64,000 bases of DNA from Gymnorhina tibicen. Its lineage: Eukaryota; Chordata; Aves; Passeriformes; Artamidae. The DNA is taken from NCBI GenBank assembly GCA_013399875.1, contig VXAZ01003274.1:535360-599359 (forward strand). The letters are read 5' to 3'. Positions within the stretch are counted from its first letter, which is position 1, and the number at the start of each line of letters is the position of its first letter. The notes beneath the pieces were generated by a model. The model was not told the origin of the DNA and did no database searches. It saw only the letters and a program-made list of their open reading frames with translations. Made by a program: the position numbers and the translations under genes. This document shows, one piece after another, positions 37,155-50,975 of the stretch.

Positions 37155-40100
37155 CCTATGAACTCTTCTAAATTCTATGAGTTATTTCTGTAAGACTTTC
37201 TGGCTTTTTTTTCTTTAACGTAATTTCCTGAAAGACACAGAATACTATTCTGCGGTATCTGAGGTGTTGGTTGTTTTACACCAAAAAATAAAAATTAAGA
37301 AACCCGCAATGTCTCTTTAATTATTTCATTGATTTTTAAAATACTTTCATTCTGTGTTGTTACCCAAGCAGATTACTGGAGGTAATTATGCCACATTTAA
37401 GATGGACTTTCATATACCACATTGACGAGTAAAAGTACCAGAATAATATAGTGGAGAACGTAGAGTATAAAACTGTAGAGATGAATTACAGACACTACTT
37501 CATAGTCTAAGGGAAGGCAACTGCACTGTAACTCTTACACCTTAGAGACATACTCAGCTCATACTTCCTTAATAAGAAAAAGGGCTGGGATTGAAATATT
37601 ACTGTGTAGTTTCCAGAAAAAATGGATAAACTGATCATACTCTATGTAAGATGTGTTTAAACTTGCCAATTACATTGCTCTCTGAAAAAACCTCTCTTTC
37701 AAGGGAAAAACGAAATTTCCAGCACTGTCATTTATACATTGCCTTTGGCCCAAACATTTATTCTATTTAACAATGCCCTGCAGCTTAATGTGCTTGTTCT
37801 TGCCAGGATGCCACTCTTCCCAATGAAATATACTTTTAAAAACTCTTTTGGCTACTTTAATCCCCTCTTCTCTTATTTTTCCTATTAAAGGCAAAATGTA
37901 AGAACAATTGTGCCCATGATCTTAGAAGTTCTTTGGAGTTTGCAGACAATGAAATGCGTCAGGTTCCTTTTTCTTCACTTTCTGCACTCATCATTCACCA
38001 ACAACCACTACAATAAAGAAAAGGAATAATGCAATAACTGCTCTCAGTGACACACTTGCAGCTAATGTTAAAATTCCCAATAACTTATACAGGTATTTTG
38101 AAAGACACAAAGTCAACTTTGTCATTCACAGAGATACATTATCTGGAAAAAATTATATCTTTAAAAGCATTTCTACTTATAGCAGCAAGACTGAAATGAA
38201 ACACAACTGCCAAATAACTACTAGGTTTTGTACAGAAAAAAGGCATATATGGTAGTGATAAAGTAAAAATACTCCTAAGCTGAATTTTCCCCCTAGACAG
38301 TGTAAATCTTGTATAAAATCCAGTGGGAGTGGGACATGTATATGAGAGCAAAGAATTTACCCCCTGTGCTTGTGTAATAGAAAATTAAGATGGTTAAAAA
38401 TGGCACCCAAAAGATGAATGAATTTCCAAGGAAATAAATTAGGTTTGAAATTACTATTGGAACATATGCATTATACAAAAGATCATGAAATCCATTTCAT
38501 CTGACATATTGTACAATGAGCTACAAGAACATTTGCAACTGATAGAAGCATGTAAGATCTCATGTATTATTCCTACAATAAAGATTACACCATAGAAGCC
38601 AGATATTACACTTCCTATTGTGATCTACCAAGCTGAAGGTCATGAACCAGGGATATGAGATGAGCACCCTGGTCAAGATTTTGAGTTATACTGTGCATCA
38701 CAGGAGTTAAGAGCCTGTTTCATATCCTATGCACGTTTACTTACCTGCAGCGACTTCGTCATACAAAGTATAATGAAGAAAAGGAATTAGAATACACATT
38801 TGGCACAACTGAGGGAGCAAAATATATCATATAAGGCAGAAGTCATCTTCTATAGGAATTTTACAACTGCAGGGATAAAATAGCCCAGATTTAAATGACT
38901 GTATGTTTTCTTAAAGATCCCAAAGGAAAGCAACATATGGATGCTCTATGTTTAACATAATGAAAAACAAACGCTCAAACCCCACAAAATTCCATTTAAA
39001 AAAATCTGAAAACTGCACTCAGAATCAAATGCAATATGTCCAAGAAAATACAGACCTGTCATGAGCATGCTCTTCTATCCAGAATTATTAAATCTACAAG
39101 ATGAAAGCAACCTTTAGAAAGATTTTTAAAGTGCAAGGAAAGAAATCATAAATACATTTTCCACATTTTTGCAGAAAGCATGTGCTTGAGAAGGATAGTT
39201 TTCGGTCAGATGGAGAAAATGCAGATGAAAACAAGAGGAAGATTGTGTGGGATATAACCTCACACTGTCTGCAATCTCTTTGTACAATACACATTATTAT
39301 TTTGAATTCAGGACAGAGTGACAGCTGCCCTGTTTTTTCCTCTTTGGTTGCATCCATCTGAAGCCTATGACATTAGAAATACTTTTTTCCACCGTGGTGA
39401 AGTCTGCAGGTACGATTTTTGAATACAGCTGAGCAGACATAAAGCCCAAAACCCTGAGGAATGCACCATTCTTGGCAGTGACCCTGCAGCCATCCCAGCA
39501 GAGCAGCCTTGGCACTTCCCAATGGCACACCAGAGCAGCTACTGCTTTTTCCAGCCAGGAATTTAAAAAATTTTATCCAGTGCATCATGCATTTGCTGAG
39601 CCCTCAGGAGTCAGCATTTCTATTAGACTTACTGTAAAATGACTAAAAGTAACAAAGTTCAGAAAGTGTTTGAAAACATATACCCACCACCTCAGAAAAA
39701 CATCAAATTTATGTTTAAATCCATTCCTATTCAAAAAAATTTGATTTGGTGGGATTTATATGCATATTTGAAGTTGAATATGAAATGAGTACAAAATGTA
39801 CAAAAGATAAATATGAGATAAAAACAAAGTATAGAAATACTTTGTAAAACTTACATTGCCGCTTTGGGACCCTGACTCCTGATGGGCTTTTCTGCAGCTT
39901 AAAGCAGACATGACTGCAGCCATTCTAGGAGTAGTGATGTAGACTCTCTTAAGCAAAAGGGCTCTATAGTGCACCTGGGGATTTGTACTTCCGAGCTGCC
40001 TTTAGGGCCAGATTCTAGGGCAGCAGAAACTCTACCAATCCTTTACAAAACTGTAAAACTACTGACACGTGTCTAAATTTCTTCACATTCAAGTACTCAG

Positions 40101-40384
40101 TTACTCCAATGGAGCAGAGGATGCATTACAAATACCTTTGCAGCCTCTTCTGAGCCAGGCACATGCAGTTGGAAAAAATCTCATTTTCTCACTACTGAAT
40201 GTCTTCATAAGGTGAGGACAGATGGACTTATTAGAAAACCTTTACAATCCTCCAGTATTAACATATTGCTCTGGTAAAATCATAAGAGGCACGAATGTCA
40301 AACTCGCATGTTACATGTTTAAAATAAGTCTCTACTACAAGATGGACTAGAATATATTTTTTGATGTTATTTATATTTATCCCA
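37155..40384. other. Unique sequence, no gene found
   Basis: No exon or RNA gene recognised. A GC-richer patch at 39420-39560 gives overlapping minus-strand frames (77, 71 and 87 codons) without domains. Confidence 0.6.
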
Positions 40385-40915
40385 CTCTATTCTGCACAGG
40401 TGCAACCTCACCTTGAGTACTGTGAGCAGTTTTGGGCACCACAATGTAAAAAAGACATTTAAGCTGTTAAGAGCGCAAAGGAGTGTTCAAAGGAGTGCAA
40501 CGAGGATGGGGAAGGTTCTGGAGGGAAAGTCATGTGAGGAGTGGCTGAGGTAATTTTTTCTGTTCAGCCTAGAGGAGACTGAGGGGAGACCTCATTACAG
40601 TTACAGCTTCCTCATCAGGGAAGAGGAGGGGCAGGCACTGATCTCTTCTCTGTGGTGACCAGTGACAGGACCCAAGGGAATGGCCTGAGTTTGTGTCAGG
40701 GGAGGTTTAGGTTGGATATCAGGAAAAGGTTTTTCCCCCAGAGGGTGGTTCCAGAGGCCTGGAACAGGCTCCCTAGGGAAGTGGTCACAGCACCAGCCTG
40801 ACAGAGTTCAAGAAGCATTTGGAAAATGCTCTCAGGCACAAGGAGTAGGACTCAGTGGTTTGGGGAGTCCCTTCCAACTCAGCATATTCCATGGTTGTGT
40901 AGTTCTATGATTTAT
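40385..40915 (+). mobile_element. CR1 LINE 3' portion: ORF2 end plus 3' UTR
   Basis: Codons 40400-40459 read [20 protein letters not shown] and stop at 40460-40462; this is a conserved segment near the ORF2 C-terminus, where the family normally continues. The rest follows CR1 order: GAGGAGTGGCTGAGG, then GGTTTAGGTTGGATATCAGG and AGGTTTTTCCCCCAGAGGGT, then TTGGGGAGTCCCTTCCAAC. It ends in degraded octamers (CATGGTTGTGTAGTTCTATG). At about 530 bp this is the longest of the younger-looking CR1 copies in the window. It is 5' truncated with frame damage, so it is not active. Confidence 0.93.
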
Positions 40916-43574
40916 ATTATTATTTCTACAGAATTGATTACTGAGCAGTCACCAGCTGGTAATGTCTCTCAGATAACACCAGCTCCATTCAGATCTCAGT
41001 AAGGGACCTGGAGGTAAAATGTTGCATATCAACAGTGCCAATGCTGGTTTACTCAACCACTCTTACATAATAAATCTTACATCAGTAACATGCAAAATTT
41101 ATGGCAAACAAATGAGGGATTTCACATGCTGCTCAGATTTGTGTTTACACCAAGAAAGAACATGGCCCATAAATAAGATTGTTTGGAAAACATTTACTGC
41201 TGTCATACTGATAATGCATTTTAAATCCTGAGGTTATCAAAAACCTGGATTTTTTTCTCCATATTGTTTGACAGCTGAAATTAAACAAATTCTATTGAAG
41301 TACAAAGCTAATAGAAGGTTTACTATGTGTGTCATTAGCACCATCCATATAAGGAAACAGAAAATATGAGGTGTGGATTTTTAAAATATGATAAAATGAG
41401 AGCACCATTAGATGCATATGAAGGTGTGACTTCAGGCCAGGCATTTTCTTATTAGAATCAAAGTGACTCTATCTTACATTTGTAAATAATCACTGTTATG
41501 TGAGTCAAGTTGACATCTTTCAAATTATTTTCTCCTGCCAAAAATATATATTGCATTTGAAATACGTTTTAATTGTTAAACCATCTTAATAAAATATATG
41601 ACATAAAATTTTATACCTTACCATATGCTGCTAAACTTCTTTATGTTCAGGCATAGTGAACCTTAAATGACTGACTTAATTTATAAGATGCATATTTTTT
41701 AGTTCTTGCTTTAAAATTCTATTATTTATATGGGTAATATCAAAGTTAATATGCTAGATTGTTTAAATCTTGTACCAGAGCTCAGGTTCAACACAAAAAT
41801 TCCTTTTCAAGGAAAAAACCTGAAATTGAGTTAAATCAAAGCATTCTAATTGTGTCTGCCTCAAAAATGCTAGAAACCATAAATTCCACAATTTCTACAT
41901 AAAGTCTGGATGACTATATTTTGGAAAGTTAACATAATCTTTAAAGATGTTTATTTATTAAGGCAATTAGATGAACATATTCTAATTTTAATCAGAAATC
42001 AGAAACTTAGAAAGTGACAAAAGGTTTTGGTTTGTTCTGTTAGATAATGCAGCACACTTTTAAGATTGTCAGTTTTGAAAGCAAAGTATATTTGGAGTGC
42101 TTGCTTTGGAATAATAGTGCTAACTTCAAATTTATGTTTAAAAGTGACAAACTGTTCAGACGTTTATGTTAGCAAAGTTATGGACAAAATCATGAACATA
42201 CATACAAATTTAAAGTAAATGAAATAATGTATTGTTTAAAGATTGAAGTATAAAGGCCATCTTAGGTCATGAAGAAATTTAGCCCCCATTTTGAGATGGC
42301 CTTTTTCAATAATCCCCAACAATAGGTGTATTATTTGAAGATTTTCATCTGCGCTTCAATATATGCCTTTCTCTGATACATTTAACTGTTCCCCTGTGCT
42401 GCTTGTCAGTTTATATCATTTTTTCTTAAGTTGACTTTTTTCCTTGTGTTTCGCCCATGATTATCTTCCATTTGTTAGTTTTTGTTAGAGAGCTGCCAGG
42501 CCAGAAATACTTCTCATCTACATAGAAGGAATTTTAAAATGCTTATTTCTTATGGTTAAACTCCCTCAAATCTCCAGCTTTTCTTTCTGTGTTTCTGAGA
42601 AGCAAATGCTCAAGGCAGAATATGTGCACTACATGTGCTGATGCAACCTTTATGAAAGAGGTGCAAATATTTTATAACTAGCTATTGTGACAGATGTATT
42701 CACGTGTTATTCTCCAGCCCATTCTCAAATGCACTTGCTTCAGTGGCCTTGAATTTGAACACTAAATGGTTAAAAATGGTTAAAATTGGGTTTTGTCTTT
42801 TTTTTCTTAAAGCAGTACTACTGCTAGTTGTTAGTGGATTAACAAACACCAAAACTGGATACTTGTAATATAAGTATGAGCTACATACATGCTTTAAAAG
42901 AAGAAATCTTTTCTAAGGTTAGGTTTTCCATGTGGAGAAAAAAAAACCTTCCCTCACAGAAAATATAGATTTTCCAGAATTCAAAAGCTTACAAAAGAAA
43001 GAAACTTTTAGCAAAGTAAAACTATTTGGAAGCTTCAGGAGAACTGAATGATGTGATTGGCAACCTGCATTCTGTTACTTTTATGTTTATGTACACTTCT
43101 ATGCCTGCAGCACGTAAATACTGTTTGTTAAACTTCTGTTGTTATGGCAAGTGGAATCATTGCAAAAACATATAAGCATGACAGGCAGTTTCTGAGTAAA
43201 AGTAGCCACCCATAACTTTCAAAACAGTTCTTTAGAAAGTGGTCTACATTTCTACCGATCAGTCATATTTTTTGATGATACTCTATCTCATTGAAAGACA
43301 TTTCTCTAAAATAAATTATACCAAATGCAAACTTCTGCTGATATTATTCATAAAGTCAAATATGTTACGCAGAAAAACAAACAAAATAGTTCTGCTTTTG
43401 GTCTAGGAAAAATACCACTAATATTTTTTGCAAAGAAAAATCTAAAATAAATATAGAATTAAATACTTATCTCTTAAAAAACAGAAAGAAATTCTTTACA
43501 TAAAAACCATAACAGAGGAAGACTCCAGCTCATACCAAAGCATTTTTAATACTGTTTGCAAATAAGCACTTGCA
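40916..43574. other. Unique sequence, no gene found
   Basis: Strongly AT-rich DNA with no recognised exon, RNA gene or large repeat. Some of it has the complex, repeat-free look of conserved non-coding DNA, but this cannot be judged without alignment. Confidence 0.6.
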
Positions 43575-44600
43575 GCTAGGAATAGATGCATAGTGTCAAA
43601 CCACAGGTCCATCTATCTAGCAAGTATCCTGCACTTGACTCTGGTTTAAAAGAGATGTCAAAGAAATATCACAAGAAAATACATAAGAAACAAGCACATT
43701 CCCCTAGAAAACTGTCCAAGCTATCAATTATTTCTGTCTCAAAGACTTCTTAAGCCAACCTTACATGCTCAATTTTGTACTGACCCCAGATGAAGTTCTG
43801 GCATCCTCACGGTCCACTGCTATGGAGCAGAGCTGCAATGCCCATGGGGCAATGCTACCCCTGTGCTTATCCTGAATGTGACACCTGCTAGATTCCCTTG
43901 GCACCCCTGTGGCTCCTACTAGGCATGAGACAGCCTAGTCACTCCTGCTCTTCCCTTCCATGCTGCATTATATCATAATTATGTTCAGTCTATAACACAC
44001 TTTTGTTTGTCTGTAGATTTTCTTTCTTCCAAATTGAAGAGTCCCAGCCTACAAAGATGTCCTGCATTGGGAAGCTGTTCCACACTGTTGGTCATTTTTC
44101 CGAATCTTCCTTTACTCTTTTTCTGTTGTGCTTTATACACTGCTATGAGGTGAAAGGGATGACAGCTGCCTACGTGATACAGATGGGAAAAAATGATTTG
44201 TTATGCATTTTCTTCCTAATAATTCCTAATACTAAGTTTGACTCCTGAGCCCAGAGATGATTGCAATCATTGGTTTATAACTATTTAACCTTGAGATCTT
44301 GCTTTTGAGTGGCAATAGTCAGACTGGGACAATCAATCCTATTTGTGAAGTTAGGATCGTTTTTTCCCCAGGACATCACTTTACATTTACTAATGCTGGA
44401 TTTCATTTGCCATTTTATTACCCAGTCACTCAATCTTAGGAATTTCTTTCCAGCTCTTCAGACAGAACTAATATTAACTACTAATAGCCCAGTATCATCA
44501 GGAAAATTGCCACCACAGTATTCATCCCCTTTCCCAAATAATCTCTATTAAGTAGAACAGGTTTCAGAACCCAGTGGAACTCCAGTATAACTTCCCATTT
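43575..44600 (-). mobile_element. Ancient CR1-type LINE, RT domain to 3' UTR
   Basis: On the minus strand the order is correct for CR1 ORF2. GVPLGSET near 44560-44585 corresponds to GVPQGS. FPDDT at 44505-44491 corresponds to the catalytic F/YADDT box, with both aspartates kept. LSDWVIKWQMKSSISKCKVM at about 44435-44374 is the segment after the palm. Toward lower coordinates AAGCTGTTCCACACTGTTGG (44071-44090) matches a later CR1 segment. ACCACAGGTCCATCTATCTA near 43600 matches the 3' region of the old CR1 groups well known from turtles and crocodilians. The copy is heavily mutated with stops and deletions. It is about 1 kb, long for its apparent age, and inactive. Confidence 0.88.
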
Positions 44601-47600
44601 AAATTTTTATCCTTTTTTTATGGGTCTGTTTTAAGCAAAAAACATTTAATGAAACAATTTCTGCTTAGAATTACACAGTTTTTCTTTGCAAAAGCAATTA
44701 AATTCTCAACAGATTATGTATTCAAATGCCAGTGGTTTTCTTCCTCAAAAATCACTGGAGCCTGTTTATGGTTAGTTCAATGGTTTCAGGTGTATCACTC
44801 CCAATTATTCTCCTGTTACTTGCATTACTTTTAGATATTTTGCATTAAAAAATATGGCCAAAACTGTAAAGAAATTAAATGTCAGGCCTAGAACAATGTC
44901 ACACTCTCAGTTAAGGATTTGCATGGAATTAATAAAATTTTCATAAAGAGCTGGAAGTAAAGTACAGCATTTCTAATACAAGCACATGCATATTAAAAGG
45001 GGACTTTCTCCTTTCTCCTGACACCACGAGGTAGTTAACAGAACCGTTCTGTTAATGGATGGTTTCTGCCGTAAGATTTTTATCACTGATAAACTTTTTG
45101 TGTGTCTAAGCTTAAACAGGTGGGTAATTGTTGGGAGTACTGCTCTAGTAAAGAGTTTCCCAAATGCCATGGTTAATTTTTCAGCATTATAAAAATGCTG
45201 TGTAAATTCAGCATACATTCACCCTGTGCATTACAGCAACTGTGACTTGAATGGGAGTTTTGTGGTCAGTGTAGAGCAGCCACACCAGATTCCCAGAAGA
45301 GAGTGAGCTGCCTTCTGGCTGTGCTTGTAGGATCCTGTGCTGGAATAATATTTCCCTTTAAACCTCATATAAAGGGAGAACAAATTACAGAATAAGGCCA
45401 GACAGGGATTTTTTTTTTTTTAATTTCTGCCATTATAGTTTAACAGGTTTCAGAAGTGTCACAGGTTTTTGCCATTTTTCACCTCTATGTTCTATTTGTG
45501 TTTCTTCTCTAGTGAAGTGCATACAATAGCATGCATCTAACTTCCCCATAGGGAGATAACACCAGCACAATGTATAAAAATAGCATATACATAATACAAA
45601 CAAACATATATAACAAGACATCTGATTTCTTGACCAAAATAGCAAAAATCTGAATAAGCAGTGCTGATATGTCATGGGTTTTCAGCTCAAATTCCTGAAG
45701 ATCCCAAAAAAATTAAAAGAGGAAATAAAATAATTTATTAGGAAGAAACTAGATATGGGTAAAGAAAAAGTTTAATTACATCTAATCGTATTTGCAGTGA
45801 TTCATGATGGCTATTTACATCAAATGATTTTTTAAATATTAAGTGCTAAGTCCATTTAAATGTAATAACTTGTATGGCAAATTTTCATTTTTATTTCAGA
45901 GCCCTGCTACTTTAAAATTTGTCATTAGAGCTAATAAGAAATTATATTGAAACTACTCCATACATTTAAATGAAGCATAAATCAATTATTGAAGCAAGGA
46001 ATTTTTTCATCATTGTAATGATTATTGGAATAAATTTAATCTTGAGATGCTTCATAATGAAATCTGCAATAGTAAAAAAATTACATGGATTTAATTTTTA
46101 CTATGTGCTATTTAAAAATGTTTCTCAGTAGCAAAACATTTAAGGGAATACACAAAATCCACAGAGTATTCTAGACAATGAAATATAAAACCTAGGTTAA
46201 TTTGCCCTAACATGCTGTAATTCTGCATCTGATTTCTTGTTAGACAACAGTACTGATTAATTCTTTTACTTCTTTCTCTAGCCTGCAGTCTTCAGAAAGA
46301 ATGGCAGAGAACCAAGATGGTTATAATCATGTTTTCTAATATAAACAGATAAAAGTGCACGAAGCTTGGAAAATTTTTAAGAGTGGAACATTTACACTTA
46401 TCTGCATCTCTTTTAGTAGAAAATGAGAATAGCTGTGATGTGACAGCAACGATATCTGACCAGTGTATTGCTGTGAGAAGGGCAGCACAATGGATGCAAA
46501 TGAAGTACCCAGAGACCATTTCATTATTCCCAGTTGTTTGTAACCAGGCAAGTGGAGCTGTTTGGTCAGAAGATATGATGGCTGCACTTTGACAAACTGT
46601 GAGGACAGGGCTGGTCACTGACAGAAACCTCTCCAGCTGTGCTGAGAAGGTTGTTATCATGGCATCATTGTTGAGGCATCATCCCTCATCCCCTCTCCTC
46701 TGCTAAGGATGCTGCCCTCATTTGCCTCTCATCAAAATGTCTCTGCACCTTGTTTCCCTTTGGCACAAAGCACTCCTCCTAAATGGGTCTGCAATCCACT
46801 AACTTCTTGCCTATCACATCTCTCTTAACGCACGCTCTGTCACAGATGTCTCTGGAATCTGATAGGATTGGTTCAGAGGAAGATGGGGTAGCTGGCAGGT
46901 ACTTTGCCCATTTCTGATAGGGAAGCATATATGTATTTAAGAATCAGGCTGTATGATCCCGAGCATTTCAGGTTTTTGCTTGCTTTGAAACCATCCAGTT
47001 GTGCTGTGCCAAATTGCATTGCACCTGATCCTTGTTCAAAGTCTGAGGCCTATTTTCCAAAACATGGTACAGAATTTTTATTTTTCTTCTATGAACTTTC
47101 AAACTGAGTGTCATAGGCATTAAAAATAGTCGTGGCTGCGAATGATACTGCACAACTTGCTCCTATAGAGACAATACAATTCCAGAACTTCTTTCTATCC
47201 TACAATGACTTTTCCACCACAAAGACGATGCAGGGATGGATTCATCTTCTACTTGTTAACAGCACAATGAACAATTAGCATCCATATATTATTCATAGGA
47301 TGATATGCATCATATCAATGTTAATATCTGAGGGTTTTGTCCTTTTTATTTTCTTCTGAAGAAAGCACTGTCTGTAATGGTAGTTCTCCCTTTAAAGAGA
47401 CTCTCAGCTTCTTTCAGCTGGGTTGTTTTTGCGCTTTCTTTTGGTTGACTTAAATATTTGGCTTTGGATATAACCATGTATCCTCATCAGAACACTAAAA
47501 TATATATATGTTTGAGATGCTTCATATTTAATTAATTATAATGCTAAAACACAGTCATTTATCTTCTATAACTAGTGTTTTGTAAAGCAGTATTTTTTTA

Positions 47601-50600
47601 ACATTGCTGAGTGATTTCTTTTTTTGTAAATACGTAATTCTTCACTATATCATCAACATGTTTCATAAACATATACAACTACAGTAGAAAGGCACAAAAT
47701 GGAAATGAGTATTCATAGTCTCGTTAGTTCTACTGTTCACAGAAAGTTCCCAAAAGCACAATGAGGCAATTGGGAAACTTAAATTCCTTCCGTCAAACAC
47801 AAATATAATGTGGACATTAGACTCCTGGAGGCAGATGCTATGATCTTGCCACAGGAAAAACTTCTGGGTTTAGCAGGAATGGTTCGCTTGGAGCGAGTTT
47901 AGAAGAATTAGGTCTAGGTTATAACAATACTAAAAACATAAAACTTCCCTCAGCTTCTGTGGAACCGGAATTTGTCTACTACAGTCTCATGCTTCTTGTG
48001 TTCTTCTATCTCATACATGAAAACAGTTTGCAATTCTAGAGCTTTAATCTTGTTTCCTCAAGAAAAAATGTGATCCTATTATCTTCTGTATCAATGTCTA
48101 TTTCTCTTAACCATGTATGATTTTCACCTTAGTTTGACCAAATTTTAACCAAAGTTGACAGATGTTGTGTAAATACTTCTCCAGGTAAAGTGCCTTGCCT
48201 GAGGGAAACATAACATACTTACCCATGACAGATGCAGGAAACAGAGGACGAAGCTATTGCAAATCAGCTTCATTATTATTCTGCCTTCAGAATTGCATCT
48301 TTTTTTGAAAGGTGCAGATTTATTAGACTGAGCAGTGCTAGGGAATCATTAAGATATGATATCTAAGTTGGACTGTAATAATTTGATCTATGATGAAAGA
48401 AATCCCTGTATTTTACATCAGTTTTCATTCAGCTGAAATGAAATGTAAAAAGACAGTTGTACCTAGATGACTTGTTCCTTCTTTGTACTGAAATGTATTC
48501 TGATTCCCAAGTTTATTTGAAACAAAAAGGTGTACTTCTGGATGGTCTGCCCCATGTCTCCATTCACTGTGTAAAAAAAAAAATTGCTCCTTTCAGTTTA
48601 TTCAGTCCACTCTCCACTATAACTGGATTGTTTCAGACAACATCTCAAGGACCATGTATTACATCCTTTTGAGCACTGAGTCAGGGTGTCCCTGTTTTTC
48701 CTGTTTATAGTACTCTTAGAAAACCCTGTTTTAATATTACTAACACTATGTTGAAGGAAATAAAAGGCTAAGTATACATAACCCTTTTAAACTGTCCTTT
48801 GTGCATTGTTAAAATAAAACTTGACTTTTAATGGGTGTGCAAGAGTCAGGGCACTGAATTCCAAGTATCTTCTACCTTTGCTTTTTTAATTCCTTGTTTA
48901 AAGACAGAATGCTTTTTTTCCTCCCCCATTGGGAAAACATCCTCTAGAAGACAAGAGAAAGAACCTGGAGGATAATGTTGCCAACAGCATGTCAGGGATG
49001 ATTACTGCAAATGAAAAGTGAACCTCCTGTTTTGACATTGGGCAGCCAGTAGAGGAGAGCTGAAAGAAGCTACAAAAAAATTGCTTATATATATAACTCA
49101 GATCAAAACTATACAACTGATAGCCAATATTCTCTTCTCAGAAAGCATGCTCAAAAACAAAACAAAAAAAGTCTTCTTTTGACTCAATCTTGTCCAGTGT
49201 AAGAGCAAGTGGTATGTCAATACGACAAATGGAGAAATGGCTACAAATGGCTAAATAAAAAATGTCTGTGATGCATATAAGATACCAAATCAAAAGAGAT
49301 GGTCTTGAGTCACTCTCACCGGCTGAGAATTTATTTACAGCCAAGATTTAAAATTAACAGAATTCATATTAATGAAAAGTCATAATTTACAGGGTATATC
49401 TTGAAAGACATCCTTGACCCAAAAGGGGGAGAAATGAGGAAGATGGGAAATCCTCTATTAAAGTATTAAAATCCAAAAGTGAAATGAAAATAAAAGTTAA
49501 AATCTTTCTACTCTACATCAATTTACCACATCTATGAATTCCTCACTCCAGTTTCCCATGCAGTTAGCATGAAATTTCCTCAAAAAGATTAAGGAGAGTA
49601 TCTTCACAGTAATACTTCTCTGCATAACAATGATTTTAATTTTCATTTACAAGTATCTTTTCTAACATTCAGCTAACAAATTCTAAACTCAATCACCGCG
49701 TTACAGGAGCTGGGATTAATTAGCCAATACACAAACAAGTGGGCAGATGTGATACAAAAAGGTTACATCCAGTATTTTTATAACTGTTCCCTAACTTCTG
49801 CTACATTTATATTATAATTAACTGCATGGCTAGACTGCCCAATCAAGTTCTAATTGATCCTAATTTAGTTAGATAAAGATAGATAAATTAGTATTTCTTA
49901 ATATGAGCTGTTTACATCTTATTCATGTATACTGGAGCTCTTATTTTCATACCTCTGCTACTCTGACAGTAGCAGTGGTCAACCCTAGCTCCAGCTGCTT
50001 CCACTGGGATGCTGTATTAGGTTGTCATGGGCAACTCTGGTTGCTTAAGAAGTGAGCAGAAAGAGAATTCTTCATCTACCAGGACTTAATTAAGTTCAGG
50101 GTACTTAATTAAATATTCCCTAGTCATGCCCCTACCGTCTCCAAATCTATGTGCTTCAGATTAGGTTCAAGGAGAATTTTCCTAAATTGTTTACAAATAG
50201 CTTACCCAATCTTTGCCACTAGTTTTTACAACCTTTCCTCTTGCTACACCACGAAACATAGGTTTAATACCTGTCTCTATCACCTGTAAAGATGAAGTAT
50301 TTCTGTGTTATTTTTCAGGAAGCAAAATAATTAATGTGGCTATCTTTTCTGTGAAATGTATGTAAACATAAGAATTCATAGGAAAAAGAAAAATAAAGGC
50401 TGATGTAAAATTTATGAGTTATAAGAGGTGAAAAAACATGTAGGAAGTCTAAACAGATTTGCTGCCCTTACTCATCTTTACCTCCAAGAAGGCAAACCTC
50501 CAAACTGGACATCTGCCTTGCTGCATCATTTAATCAGTTTATGAAGTTATGTGAACCAACTAGCTCATTACTGCAAGTTGCAAAACACTTAATTTATTCA

Positions 50601-50929
50601 TACAAAATTGAGTGTTCTATTTTACAATGTGTTAATCCAGAGGGATCAGAAAATTATTCTAATAGTGAAACATTTAAGTATTAAGTACTGTATATTTTAT
50701 TGATTTACATGACAGGTGAAAATATATCTCAGTTATAAGGCTGTCAGAATAAAAGAACCTCCCACAGTTTCTACCTAATATACATTTGGGTGTGAAGAAG
50801 TTGTTTTCATGCAAAGAAGAACAGCTTCACCTCAGAATATTACATGCTGAACCACTTTTTTTTTTTTTTTNAACTAAGATTCACCTCATGTTTCTGCTCT
50901 TGGGGAAAATTGTTAGTTTTTTCCGTGAC
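44601..50929. other. Unique sequence, no gene found
   Basis: No exon, RNA gene or large repeat recognised in about 6.3 kb. Frames up to 122 codons (minus strand, 46292-46660) overlap others on both strands and show no domain. Near 50856-50870 is a T15 run followed by an N. The stretch around 45830-46080 is complex AT-rich sequence that resembles conserved non-coding DNA, an impression only. Confidence 0.55.
50856..50871. repeat. T15 homopolymer ending in an assembly N
   Basis: Fifteen T residues are followed by a single N at 50871. The N is most likely an unresolved homopolymer length. Confidence 0.85.
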
Positions 50930-50975
50930 AGTTGGTTCTGAATCCCTTCCAACCTCAACCATTCTGTAAATTAAC
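50930..50975 (+). mobile_element. Possible CR1 3' end remnant
   Basis: GAATCCCTTCCAACCTCAAC followed by CATTCTGTAAATT resembles the last bases of CR1 in sense orientation (ccttccaacc...attctgtg). Only about 45 bases are recognisable, so chance similarity cannot be excluded. Confidence 0.4.

Noticed and set aside
46292..46660. 122-codon minus-strand frame
   Set aside because: It overlaps frames on both strands, has no recognisable domain and its residue mix looks random.
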